Assembly (NCBI RefSeq): GCF_002327185.1
Contig: NZ_CP018624.1
Location: 1,240,001-1,304,000, forward strand
Reading direction: 5' to 3'
Source of the DNA: Clostridium chauvoei
GTDB taxonomy: Bacteria; Bacillota; Clostridia; Clostridiales; Clostridiaceae
DNA: 64,000 nt
Positions 9,487 to 17,754 of the stretch are shown here, one piece after another (positions within the stretch are counted from its first letter, which is position 1; every line of letters begins with the position of its first letter). A model generated the notes under the pieces. It was not told the DNA's origin. It ran no database searches and saw nothing but the letters and a program-made list of their open reading frames with translations. Made by a program: the position numbers and the translations under genes.

Positions 9487-10842
9487 TTATTCAGCTTTTA
9501 AAGCAATAGCACATTCAATTCTCTTCTTTTGCATTTTACAACCAATTTCATATGGAATTTTCATATCTCCATTAAAGTTAAAGTTGTTAGCTTGGCATCC
9601 ACCACTACAATAGAATCTAGCCCAACATTCTCTACATTTTGGTTTGTTGTAGATGTGAGCTTTTTTAAATTCTTTTCCAAGATTTGTATTGTAAGTATCA
9701 TCATATATAGTTCCAAGTTTAAATTCATCTTTTCCTACAAATTGATGACATGGATAAACATCTCCTTGTGGTGTTATCGCAACATATTCAAATCCTGCAC
9801 CACAACCTGATATTCTCTTATATACACAAGGACCACCATTTAAACTTATATTGAAATGGTAGAAATTAAATTCATCCTTTGATTCTTTCTTTCTTCTAGC
9901 CATTTCTTCATATAGCTTATCATAGTTTTCAAAAATTTCATTTAAATCTTCTTCTCTTAAAGCAAGATGATGTCCATTTTCTAAAACTACTGGTTCTATT
10001 GATATTTCTCTAAACCCTTCATTAATCATAGCCATTACATCTTCATAAAAATCTGTATTAGCTCTAGTAAATGTTCCTCTTACATAATAAGTTTTTCCTT
10101 CTGTTCTCTTTTTAATCATCTTCTTTATATTAGGAATAATGTCATCATATGATCCGCTACCATCTACTTTAATTCTAACATTATCATTTACGCACTTTCT
10201 TCCATCTAATGAAAGTATTATATTTCCCATTTCTTTATCCATATATTCCATCATTTCATCATTTAGAAGGGTTGCATTTGTTGTCATAGTAAATCTTATA
10301 TTTTTATTCCATTCTTTTTCATGATCTCTTGCATATTTAATGATACCTTTAATTGTATCCATTATCATTGTTGGTTCTCCACCAAAAAGATCAATTTCTA
10401 TATTTCTTCTTGGACCACTTCTTTTTACTACGTAATCTATTGCTTTTTTAGCAGTTTCAAGAGACATAACACCTTTATTTCCATGGTATTCTCCTTCATC
10501 TGCAAAGCAATATTTACATCTTAAGTTGCATCCGTGAATTATATTTAAGCATACTGCTTTTATGTAATCCCTATCATCCATTGAACTATGAGCTATATCC
10601 TCATAATTATCTCTTGAGTAAAGAATATCCTCATCTATAAGTTCTATTATTTCATCATAAGCTTCTGAAATAACATCTTCTCCATACTTTTCTTTAAACT
10701 CAGCTATAAGATCTTCTTTATCTCTCATTTTATCTTCATCAACTAAGTCATATACTAATTCATCAACTATGTGAACAGCACCTGTATTTACATCTAAAAC
10801 AAAGAAATTTTCTCCTTGTTTAAATTTATGAATCAAAGCCAT
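9487..10842 (-). CDS. scfB: Radical SAM SCIFF peptide maturase (SPASM)
   Basis: A 451-residue radical-SAM enzyme that installs Cys-Thr thioether crosslinks in the SCIFF peptide encoded just upstream. The domain order is an N-terminal peptide-binding RRE-like region (residues 1-90, starting MALIHKFKQGENFFVLDV), the radical SAM core with the 4Fe-4S motif CNLRCKYC (about residue 107), FGGEPT, and a C-terminal SPASM domain with auxiliary-cluster cysteines (CVYKRISGCGAGF, YPCHQF, CRECWARFYCSGGC). Clustering with the precursor gene makes the assignment firm. Also called CteB in the literature. Confidence 0.95.
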   Translation of the reverse strand: MALIHKFKQGENFFVLDVNTGAVHIVDELVYDLVDEDKMRDKEDLIAEFKEKYGEDVISEAYDEIIELIDEDILYSRDNYEDIAHSSMDDRDYIKAVCLNIIHGCNLRCKYCFADEGEYHGNKGVMSLETAKKAIDYVVKRSGPRRNIEIDLFGGEPTMIMDTIKGIIKYARDHEKEWNKNIRFTMTTNATLLNDEMMEYMDKEMGNIILSLDGRKCVNDNVRIKVDGSGSYDDIIPNIKKMIKKRTEGKTYYVRGTFTRANTDFYEDVMAMINEGFREISIEPVVLENGHHLALREEDLNEIFENYDKLYEEMARRKKESKDEFNFYHFNISLNGGPCVYKRISGCGAGFEYVAITPQGDVYPCHQFVGKDEFKLGTIYDDTYNTNLGKEFKKAHIYNKPKCRECWARFYCSGGCQANNFNFNGDMKIPYEIGCKMQKKRIECAIALKAE

Positions 10843-10871
10843 TATAATTCCTCCACTAATAATAATTAAAA

Positions 10872-10902
10872 TAAAATTAGCAGCAGCTTAATTGCTACTG
10901 CT
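10872..10902 (-). terminator. Hairpin between scfA and scfB (possible attenuator)
   Basis: On the minus strand AGCAGTAGC pairs with GCTGCTGCT (6-nt loop), followed by AATTTTATTTTAA. It lies between the stop of scfA and the start of scfB, so partial termination would give more precursor mRNA than maturase mRNA. Confidence 0.6.
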
Positions 10903-10908
10903 TAAATA

Positions 10909-11046
10909 TTAGTTTTCACATTCTAAGTTTGCAACTGTGCATGAAGTCTTACATGCTGATTGGCATGAGTTTGCACATTCTTTACATCCTGGTTTAGCTA
11001 AACTATTTTTGATGTTTGTTTTGTTGATTGTTTTTATATGTTTCAT
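10909..11046 (-). CDS. scfA: SCIFF ribosomal peptide precursor (six Cys in 45 residues)
   Basis: A 45-residue RiPP precursor, MKHIKTINKTNIKNSLAK followed by the Cys-rich core. The six cysteines are at 21, 24, 28, 32, 36 and 43, the exact layout that names the SCIFF family. Thr34 and Thr37 in the core are potential thioether acceptors. A strong binding site (GGAGGTAGTTTGAG) precedes the ATG. The maturase scfB and an M16 peptidase follow on the same strand. SCIFF is nearly universal in clostridia; its biological function is not established. Confidence 0.96.
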   Translation of the reverse strand: MKHIKTINKTNIKNSLAKPGCKECANSCQSACKTSCTVANLECEN

Positions 11047-11125
11047 CTCAAACTACCTCCATAAAAAATCTACTTTGAATTATATCATATAAACAGCTTG
11101 TTTAACAGTAAAAATTTCCTAAATA

Positions 11126-12292
11126 TTATATTATATTTTTAGATTTTGCGTATCTATTAAAATAAATTCTAATTATACCTGCTATTGGTATAGATAGAAT
11201 CATTCCTATAGCACCAAAATAGCTTCCTCCAATTAGCACTACAATTAATATCCAAACAGGTACTAATCCTACTTTGTCTCCTACTATTTTAGGTTGAACA
11301 AAGTTTCCGTCTATTTGTTGATATAAAAGAAGTAAAATAGCTCCCGTTATTCCAAGACTTAAAGTATTAAATATTCCAAGTCCAAAAGCTAAAGCTGCTC
11401 CTATAACTGGTCCTATATAGGGTATTATATTTGTAAAACCTGCAACACATCCTATTAAAATAGCAAAAGGATGATTTATAATTAACATTAAAATTGTTGA
11501 AACTACTCCCACTATTACAGAATCTAAAATCTCAGCAACTAAAAATTTCCCTACAATTTCATCTATATCATTAAAGAAAATAGTTAAGAACCTTCCAACC
11601 TTTCCTGGCATTATTACGTCTCTAAATTTTCTAAAATTCCTAAAAAGAATCTCTTTATCTTTAAGAAAATAAAATGTAAGTATAATCGTTAATATTAAAT
11701 CTAATAAAAAAGAACTAAGGCTAGTTATACTATTTGTAATAAAAGCTAACACTTCATTCCCAAATAAAAATAACTTATCTGTAAAGACTGTAGCTAATTC
11801 ACCTGTAGTTTGTATATCTATATTATTTTTATTTAAACTTTCAACTATTCCTTCAATCCAAACTTTCATTTGAATTTGATATTCTGGTAACTTATTAAGT
11901 AATATTTTAATATTTTCAATTATTGGCGGTATTATAAAATTTATAACTAATGCTAAAGTAATAATTATAATTCCAAACATGATTATTATTCCTAGAATTC
12001 TAAAGGCTCTATAAAGTCCATCACTAACTTGTTTCTTAGTAATTTTGTTATATAACTTTGAAAATAAATTTTGAAAAAAGACTACAGGTCTAAATAATAG
12101 ATATGAAATAAGAAATGCATAAAAAACAGGAGATATTATGTTAAAAAAGTTAAATATACTCTCCTTCATATTATTTATTAGATAACTTCCATTATCTATT
12201 ATTTTATATCCTAAAAATAATACCAATATTGATATAATACCATATATCCCACATCTTATATATTTATTTTCTATCCTTAACTTTTCTAACAT
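11126..12292 (-). CDS. AI-2E family transporter (PerM/TqsA type)
   Basis: A 388-residue integral membrane protein with about eight hydrophobic helices. A central soluble segment (about residues 125-190) and the C-terminal motifs GFTNIIPYIGPVIGA and LLLYQQIDGNFVQPKIVG are diagnostic of the AI-2E/PerM family. Members export autoinducer-like molecules or exchange cations, and the family name should not be taken as proof of AI-2 transport. It is divergent from the zinc-ribbon gene at 12512, with a 219-bp shared upstream region. Confidence 0.9.
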   Translation of the reverse strand: MLEKLRIENKYIRCGIYGIISILVLFLGYKIIDNGSYLINNMKESIFNFFNIISPVFYAFLISYLLFRPVVFFQNLFSKLYNKITKKQVSDGLYRAFRILGIIIMFGIIIITLALVINFIIPPIIENIKILLNKLPEYQIQMKVWIEGIVESLNKNNIDIQTTGELATVFTDKLFLFGNEVLAFITNSITSLSSFLLDLILTIILTFYFLKDKEILFRNFRKFRDVIMPGKVGRFLTIFFNDIDEIVGKFLVAEILDSVIVGVVSTILMLIINHPFAILIGCVAGFTNIIPYIGPVIGAALAFGLGIFNTLSLGITGAILLLLYQQIDGNFVQPKIVGDKVGLVPVWILIVVLIGGSYFGAIGMILSIPIAGIIRIYFNRYAKSKNII

Positions 12293-12511
12293 TTTTTCAA
12301 ATCCTTTCTATATTATTTATACGATTATATACTAAAAAGCAAACAATTTAATGAACATATTGTTAATTTAAATTTAAGTTCTATTCATATTCACTAAAAT
12401 AATCAATGTTATTCTCTCTACATACTTTACAAAATATACATAATATAATAATTTGTCCAAAATATCTTTTTATATTATAATAAATTTACTATATCTTTTA
12501 GGAGTGATTAC

Positions 12512-12934
12512 ATGAGATTTTTAAAAGATGCCTATGGAATTGATATTTTATCTATCTTCTTAATATTCTTAGGATCTATTTTTAACATATTCCATACAAC
12601 TAGGATAGTTGGTTTTATCTTTGTACTATTAGCAATTTTTAGATGTTTTTCTAAGAATAGATATAAAAGACGAACTGAACTTGATAATTTTATTTTTTAC
12701 TTAAATAAAGTTTTAAACAGATTTGGAAAGTCTATACCTAAATCAATCCCTGTAATTGATTTTAACGCTCTATACCTTTTAATTAATATATACAAACAAC
12801 AAAGAAATCAAAATAAGGGATATAAAATAGTAAAATGTCCAAAGTGCAAACAAAAATTAAGATTACCTAAAGGTAAAGGAAATATTCTTGTAACTTGTAC
12901 TAAATGTAAAAATAAATTTGATTTAAGAACTTAA
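12512..12934 (+). CDS. Small membrane protein with C-terminal zinc ribbon
   Basis: A 140-residue protein with two closely spaced membrane segments (about residues 12-46), a basic linker (KNRYKRRTEL) and a C-terminal zinc ribbon made of CPKCKQ and CTKCKN (CxxC-19-CxxC). The fold suggests a membrane-anchored metal-binding or nucleic-acid-binding tail. No function is known to me. A binding site (TAGGAGTGATTAC) precedes the ATG and a strong bidirectional terminator follows. Confidence 0.8.
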   Translation: MRFLKDAYGIDILSIFLIFLGSIFNIFHTTRIVGFIFVLLAIFRCFSKNRYKRRTELDNFIFYLNKVLNRFGKSIPKSIPVIDFNALYLLINIYKQQRNQNKGYKIVKCPKCKQKLRLPKGKGNILVTCTKCKNKFDLRT

Positions 12935-12944
12935 AATAAAATTA

Positions 12945-12974
12945 TAAAAAGTTAGCTATATAGCTAACTTTTTA
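12945..12974. terminator. Bidirectional terminator between convergent genes
   Basis: GTTAGCTAT/ATAGCTAAC is a perfect 18-bp palindrome flanked by an A run on the left and a T run on the right. It serves both the zinc-ribbon gene (+) and the iron transporter operon (-). Confidence 0.85.
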
Positions 12975-13604
12975 TAATTGAATTACTCTATCACTTATTG
13001 CGTTTACATCTTCAATATCATGAGTTACAAAAATACAAGTAGTTTTCGATTTTTTTATAATGCTTTTAAGTTCTTCTCTTATCTTTCCCCTTAGGTGACT
13101 ATCTAAATTACTAAAAGGTTCATCCATTAAAAGCACTAATGGTTTTGGGGCTAAGGCTCTAGCTAATGCTACCCTCTGTTGTTGTCCGCCCGATAATTCA
13201 TATGGATATCTTTTCTCATACCCTTGTAAATTTACAAGCTTTATCATATTTAATACTATATCCTTTTGCTCTTCCTTTGAAAATTTATTTAATCCAAACT
13301 TAATATTTTCATATATATTTAAATGTGGAAATAATGCATAATCTTGAAATACCATTCCAACTGATCTATTTTCTGGTTGTATAAACTTTTCTTCATTTAC
13401 TACTACTTTATTTTCAATTTCTATTTCTCCTAATATAGGTTCTTCAAGACCTGCAATTAATCTTAGAATAGTACTTTTCCCACATCCACTTGGCCCTAAA
13501 ATAGCAACAATTTCTCCGTTATCTATATTCATAGAGAAATTATCTATAACCATATCTTTAGAGTTATCATATTTAAAACTTAAATTTTTAACTTTAACTT
13601 GCAA
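12972..13604 (-). CDS. fbpC: Iron(III) ABC transporter ATP-binding protein
   Basis: A 210-residue ATPase that energises the FbpB permease. Motifs are Walker A GPSGCGKS, Q-loop VFQDYALFPH, signature LSGGQQQRVALARAL, Walker B VLLMDEPFSNLD and H-loop VTHD. It has the ABC core only; the C-terminal regulatory domain of longer FbpC or PotA proteins is absent. The start is TTG at 13602-13604, chosen because AGGAGG lies 7 nt upstream; it overlaps the permease gene by 11 bp. Third gene of the Fur-controlled operon. Confidence 0.92.
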   Translation of the reverse strand: MQVKVKNLSFKYDNSKDMVIDNFSMNIDNGEIVAILGPSGCGKSTILRLIAGLEEPILGEIEIENKVVVNEEKFIQPENRSVGMVFQDYALFPHLNIYENIKFGLNKFSKEEQKDIVLNMIKLVNLQGYEKRYPYELSGGQQQRVALARALAPKPLVLLMDEPFSNLDSHLRGKIREELKSIIKKSKTTCIFVTHDIEDVNAISDRVIQL

Positions 13605-15270
13605 TTTTTTTCCTCCTCTTCTTACCCATCATATTAAAAATACATATTGATACAATACTAATTGCTATTATTATTAATGATGGTATTGCTGCTTCATATA
13701 ATCTTTCATCATTTGCAAACTCATATGCCTTAGTTGCTAAAGTATCAAAATTAAAAGGTCTAAGAGTCATAGTAAGAGGTAGTTCTTTTATTATATCAAT
13801 AAATGTTAAAATTCCTCCGCTTATTATTGCACCTTTTATCATATTAAAGTCTACTTTTATAAAAGTTTTAGTAATTCCGTAACCAAGTAACCTTGAGGCC
13901 TCAAAATATTTAAATCCTACCTTTTCAAAACCTGCTTGTATATTATTAAATCCTACAGCTAAAAATCTAATTACATATGCAAATATTAACATTGCAAGTG
14001 AACTACTTAAAATTAAAGTTTTATTTGATATTCCTATACTTTCATAAACATTCGATAAACTTCTATCTATTGATATGAAAAATACTATTACCGAAATTGC
14101 TATTATAGCCCCTGGAATTGAATACCCAATTGTTGCAACCTTAGCAAATATTTTAGATAACTTTGATTTATTTATTCTACAAAAGTTTCCTATGATAATT
14201 GATAAAAACATTATTATAGAAGTTGATATTATTGCAACTAACATTGTGTTTTTTAGTAATTCTAAAAAATTATGATTTAATACGTTTTTATAACTTATAG
14301 TTGCCCAACTTATCAGTTGAATAACTGGTATTAAAAATGATATGGAAAATACTATAAAACATATAGAGAATGCAACTATCCCTTTTATCCCTTTTAGCTT
14401 ATACCTTTTTATTGGTCTTATTTTACTATTTGAAAAGGAGTACTTTCTTCTTCCTCTTAATATGGTTTCCGAAGTTAATAATACTAAAACAAATATAATT
14501 AATATTCCGCTTAATCTAACTGCTGTATTAATATCTCCCATTCCATACCAAGTTTTAAATATTGCTGTTGAAAATGTACTAACTCCATAATAATTAACAA
14601 CTCCATAATCACTAAGAACTTCTAATATAACTAAACTTACTCCTGCTATTATTGAAGGTCTTGAAATCGGTAATATAACCTTGATAAATATAGATATAGA
14701 ATCATGACCTAGTATTTTAGCATTTTCTATAAGCGCTGAACTTTGATTTTCTAAAAATGCTTTAGTTGATATATAAACATATGGAAAAAGAAAAAATGTA
14801 AAAATAAATACAGCACCTTCTATAGACATTATGTCAAAATATCTTGGATCTAAATTTGAAGAAAATATATTTCTTAAAGTTTTTTGTATAATACCTGTAT
14901 AGCTAAATATTCCCGCATATGTATAGGCAGCTATATATCCAGGTATAGCCATAGGCAAAATTAAAGCCAAACTAAAAAATTTCCTAAATGGAAATTCATA
15001 CATACTTACTAGCCATGCTAAAACAACTCCAATTATAAGTGTAAATATAGCTGTAAAAAATGCTATTTTTAATGAATTTAATGTATAATCTTTAAGTAAA
15101 AATTCTTTGACATGATACCAATTTTCATTAGGCTCTTTAAATATATTAAATAAAACATCAAGGGTAGGTGCAAGAATAAGCACTACCCCTAATGTACTTA
15201 AAAGAGCCCAAATATTAAAATCCTTTTTAAATTCTCTTTTAAGCTTTTTTATATTCATTATTATTTCCAT
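13594..15270 (-). CDS. fbpB: Iron(III) ABC transporter permease (fused double unit)
   Basis: A 558-residue permease with about twelve helices. It consists of two tandem BPD-type units, each with an EAA-like coupling loop (first ENAKILGHDSISIF, second EASRLLGYGITKTF) that docks onto FbpC. The double-length arrangement is normal for FbpB/FutB/SfuB iron permeases. It overlaps the binding-protein gene by 10 bp and the ATPase gene by 11 bp. An in-frame ATG four codons in (MNIKKLKREF) is an alternative start. Confidence 0.92.
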   Translation of the reverse strand: MEIIMNIKKLKREFKKDFNIWALLSTLGVVLILAPTLDVLFNIFKEPNENWYHVKEFLLKDYTLNSLKIAFFTAIFTLIIGVVLAWLVSMYEFPFRKFFSLALILPMAIPGYIAAYTYAGIFSYTGIIQKTLRNIFSSNLDPRYFDIMSIEGAVFIFTFFLFPYVYISTKAFLENQSSALIENAKILGHDSISIFIKVILPISRPSIIAGVSLVILEVLSDYGVVNYYGVSTFSTAIFKTWYGMGDINTAVRLSGILIIFVLVLLTSETILRGRRKYSFSNSKIRPIKRYKLKGIKGIVAFSICFIVFSISFLIPVIQLISWATISYKNVLNHNFLELLKNTMLVAIISTSIIMFLSIIIGNFCRINKSKLSKIFAKVATIGYSIPGAIIAISVIVFFISIDRSLSNVYESIGISNKTLILSSSLAMLIFAYVIRFLAVGFNNIQAGFEKVGFKYFEASRLLGYGITKTFIKVDFNMIKGAIISGGILTFIDIIKELPLTMTLRPFNFDTLATKAYEFANDERLYEAAIPSLIIIAISIVSICIFNMMGKKRRKKIAS

Positions 15271-16310
15271 CCAACTCTATTCATTATTTCAACTGCTTTA
15301 GCATTATATTCACCAAGTACTGATAAATTTATATCTTGAGGCTTAAATTCTCCCCATGATTTCAATAATTCTGCAGCTTCAACATTAGGATTAGCTGGGT
15401 ACTCAAAATTAGTTTCTGCAAATTGCTTTTGAGCTTTTTCTGATGTTAAGAATTCCATAAATTTAATTGCATTTTCTTTGTTTTTACTATATTTAGTTAA
15501 TCCTATTGCACTAACATTTACATGAGTTCCTGTTGTATCTTGGTTTGGGAAAAATACACCTACATTTTCTCCTACTTTAACTTCTTCTGGATCTTTTGAA
15601 TTTATTAGTTTACCTACATAATAAGTATTCATTATAGCAACATCACCTTCTCCAGCTACTATTGCTTTAGCTTGGTCTCTATCATTTCCCTTTGGATCTC
15701 TTGCAAAATTTAAAACTAATTCCTTAGCCCATTTTTCGGTAGCCTCTTCACCATTAATTGCGATCATTGATGCAACTAATGATTGATTATATATATTACT
15801 TGATGATCTAGTTAATACTTTTCCTTTCCAATTTGGTTCTGTCAAAGCTTCATATGTAGATAAATCTTCAGGTTTTACTCTATCTTTAGCATATACTAAA
15901 ACTCTAGCTCTTACAGCTAAACCAAACCACTCATTATCTTTATCTCTTAAATTTTTTGGAATATTTTTATCTATAATGCTTGAATTAACTTCTTGAAGAA
16001 GATTTTTTTCCTTAGCTGCGTATAATCTCCCTGCATCTGCTGTTATAAACAAATCTGATTCTGTATCAGCTCCTTCTCTTTCTAGTCTTTCTAAAAGAGC
16101 ATCTGGATCACCTTTTACAACATTAATTTTAATTCCTGTTTCCTTAGTAAACTCTTCATATAAAGCATCATCAGTATCATAATGTCTGCTTGTATATAAG
16201 TTTAAAACTTTATTTTCTTCCCCTTTACCTTCTCCAGCTTTTGTACATCCTGAAAATACTCCTAAAGACATAACTCCAATCATAAGTGTAATTAATAACT
16301 TTTTCTTCAT
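15261..16310 (-). CDS. fbpA: Iron(III)-binding lipoprotein of ABC transporter
   Basis: A 349-residue extracellular solute-binding protein. It has a lipoprotein signal with lipobox VFSGC (Cys22) and then the start of the mature FbpA/FutA domain, LNLYTSRHYDTDDALYEEF. NTYYVGKL holds the tandem tyrosines expected to bind Fe(III). It delivers ferric iron to FbpB/FbpC. It is first in its operon, behind a consensus promoter overlapped by a Fur box, so repression under iron sufficiency is expected. The binding site is AGGAGGAGCCA. Confidence 0.93.
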   Translation of the reverse strand: MKKKLLITLMIGVMSLGVFSGCTKAGEGKGEENKVLNLYTSRHYDTDDALYEEFTKETGIKINVVKGDPDALLERLEREGADTESDLFITADAGRLYAAKEKNLLQEVNSSIIDKNIPKNLRDKDNEWFGLAVRARVLVYAKDRVKPEDLSTYEALTEPNWKGKVLTRSSSNIYNQSLVASMIAINGEEATEKWAKELVLNFARDPKGNDRDQAKAIVAGEGDVAIMNTYYVGKLINSKDPEEVKVGENVGVFFPNQDTTGTHVNVSAIGLTKYSKNKENAIKFMEFLTSEKAQKQFAETNFEYPANPNVEAAELLKSWGEFKPQDINLSVLGEYNAKAVEIMNRVGWK

Positions 16311-16337
16311 TGGCTCCTCCTAAACTTATTATCTATT

Positions 16338-16356
16338 GATAATAATAATCATTATT
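16338..16356 (-). promoter_or_regulatory. Fur box of the fbpABC operon
   Basis: GATAATAATAATCATTATT matches the classical 19-bp Fur consensus at 17 of 19 positions. It lies just downstream of the -10 element of fbpA, where a bound repressor would block initiation. A weaker AT-rich half-match occurs near 16397-16416. Confidence 0.85.
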
Positions 16357-16363
16357 TGTTAAT

Positions 16364-16392
16364 AATATATCATTTTTTCTTTTTGTTGTCAA
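16364..16392 (-). promoter_or_regulatory. Sigma-A-type promoter of fbpABC
   Basis: On the minus strand TTGACA (16387-16392) and TATATT (16364-16369) are separated by exactly 17 bp. This is a near-consensus housekeeping promoter pointing at fbpA. Confidence 0.85.
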
Positions 16393-16434
16393 TATCTATT
16401 AATAATAATTTTCATTTAAAATTAATTAAATACA

Positions 16435-16476
16435 ACAAAAAACGTCTTAAAATCAACTAGATTTTAAGACGTTTTT
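16435..16476 (-). terminator. Terminator of the MFS gene
   Basis: AACGTCTTAAAATC and GATTTTAAGACGTT form a perfect 14-bp stem, with A and T runs on its two sides, so it can work in both directions. It separates the MFS gene from the fbp promoter. Confidence 0.88.
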
Positions 16477-16483
16477 TTATATT

Positions 16484-17659
16484 CTATAAACTTGAAGCTT
16501 TTAACTCTTCACTATTATTTAATTTTCCTTTAGGCAATGCTGTATAAGTTAATACTATAGCACTTATTATTAAAATAAATCCAAATAAGTACATAAAAGT
16601 ATATCCAAGCTTTTCTTGTATTAAGCTATAAATATATGGATATATGAAATTAGCTCCTCCACTACTTAAAACTGATAATATTGCAAAAGCACTTGGAATT
16701 ATTCTATCATCTAACACTTCTCTTAAATATTTAAATATAAATGTTAAATATAATCCATACATAATACCATGTAATTGATCACCTAAAACTATAAGCGGAA
16801 GTATTCCAGTTGAGAATAATAGTATTTTAATTGATGCTATTGAGAAAGCTATCATTATACATTTTTTACTATTTGCTTTAGATAAATATTTTGAAACAAG
16901 CATAAATGATATAAACTCAATAAATACTCTAAACCCTATAGATCCACTATATATTTTATTGGCTAAACTTACATCCTTAGTAATATCAACTAAATATGAT
17001 GAATATGCAAAATCTACACCTGCATAACTACCAATACTTAGAAATACTATTATAGATAAAAGTACTACTGTTTTATTTTTTATTAAATCTTTAAATCCAA
17101 CTTTTGATAATTGTTCAACTTTTATCTCTGTATTTTCAAACTTAAATATTATTACTAACGCTATTAAAATTATCATGGATAAAGCTAATATATGTAGGAT
17201 TCTATAACCAAACTTGGCTATAATACCTCCCCCTAATAAAACTATACATCCATATCCAATAGAGCCCCATTTTCTAATATCAGAAAACTCAAATCCTTTT
17301 TTTACACATAAGTCTTCTATATATATTTCAAAAATACCTGCCACTGGTGCAAGAACTCCTCCATATATAGGTGCAAATATAATAGCCCAATCTTTATTTA
17401 TAAAAATCAATCCTATTATTGCTAAAAATACAAAAGCTAAATATATAAGAATGAATCTATTTCTATTTTTAACCTTTGAAAATTGATTTGATAAAACCGG
17501 TTGCGCAATTAATGTAAATAATGCCCCTATTGAAACTACAGTTCCAACTTCAGCTAATGATAATCCAACATGTTGATTTAAATATGGAAAATAAAATGTA
17601 GTTAATACACTAAATACCCCAAAAACAACATAAGTTGTTAAATTAAAATATTTTTTCAA
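16484..17659 (-). CDS. MFS transporter (MFS_1-like/LacY-type)
   Basis: A 391-residue protein with about twelve hydrophobic helices, and VKNRNRFILIYL as the loop after the second helix. The N-terminal sequence (FGVFSVLTTFYFPYLNQHVG) and the motif IRKWGSIGYG resemble the MFS_1-like group that includes sugar, nucleoside and phenylpropionate permeases. The substrate is unknown. It is transcribed alone, with a strong terminator after it. Confidence 0.8.
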   Translation of the reverse strand: MKKYFNLTTYVVFGVFSVLTTFYFPYLNQHVGLSLAEVGTVVSIGALFTLIAQPVLSNQFSKVKNRNRFILIYLAFVFLAIIGLIFINKDWAIIFAPIYGGVLAPVAGIFEIYIEDLCVKKGFEFSDIRKWGSIGYGCIVLLGGGIIAKFGYRILHILALSMIILIALVIIFKFENTEIKVEQLSKVGFKDLIKNKTVVLLSIIVFLSIGSYAGVDFAYSSYLVDITKDVSLANKIYSGSIGFRVFIEFISFMLVSKYLSKANSKKCIMIAFSIASIKILLFSTGILPLIVLGDQLHGIMYGLYLTFIFKYLREVLDDRIIPSAFAILSVLSSGGANFIYPYIYSLIQEKLGYTFMYLFGFILIISAIVLTYTALPKGKLNNSEELKASSL

Positions 17660-17754
17660 AGCTTTTTCCCCCTCGTTTTTGTGAATACGTTATTTCATAT
17701 TCTCGAGTAATTTTACCACCCTGTAATATTAAAGTAAATAACTAAATATCCCAG

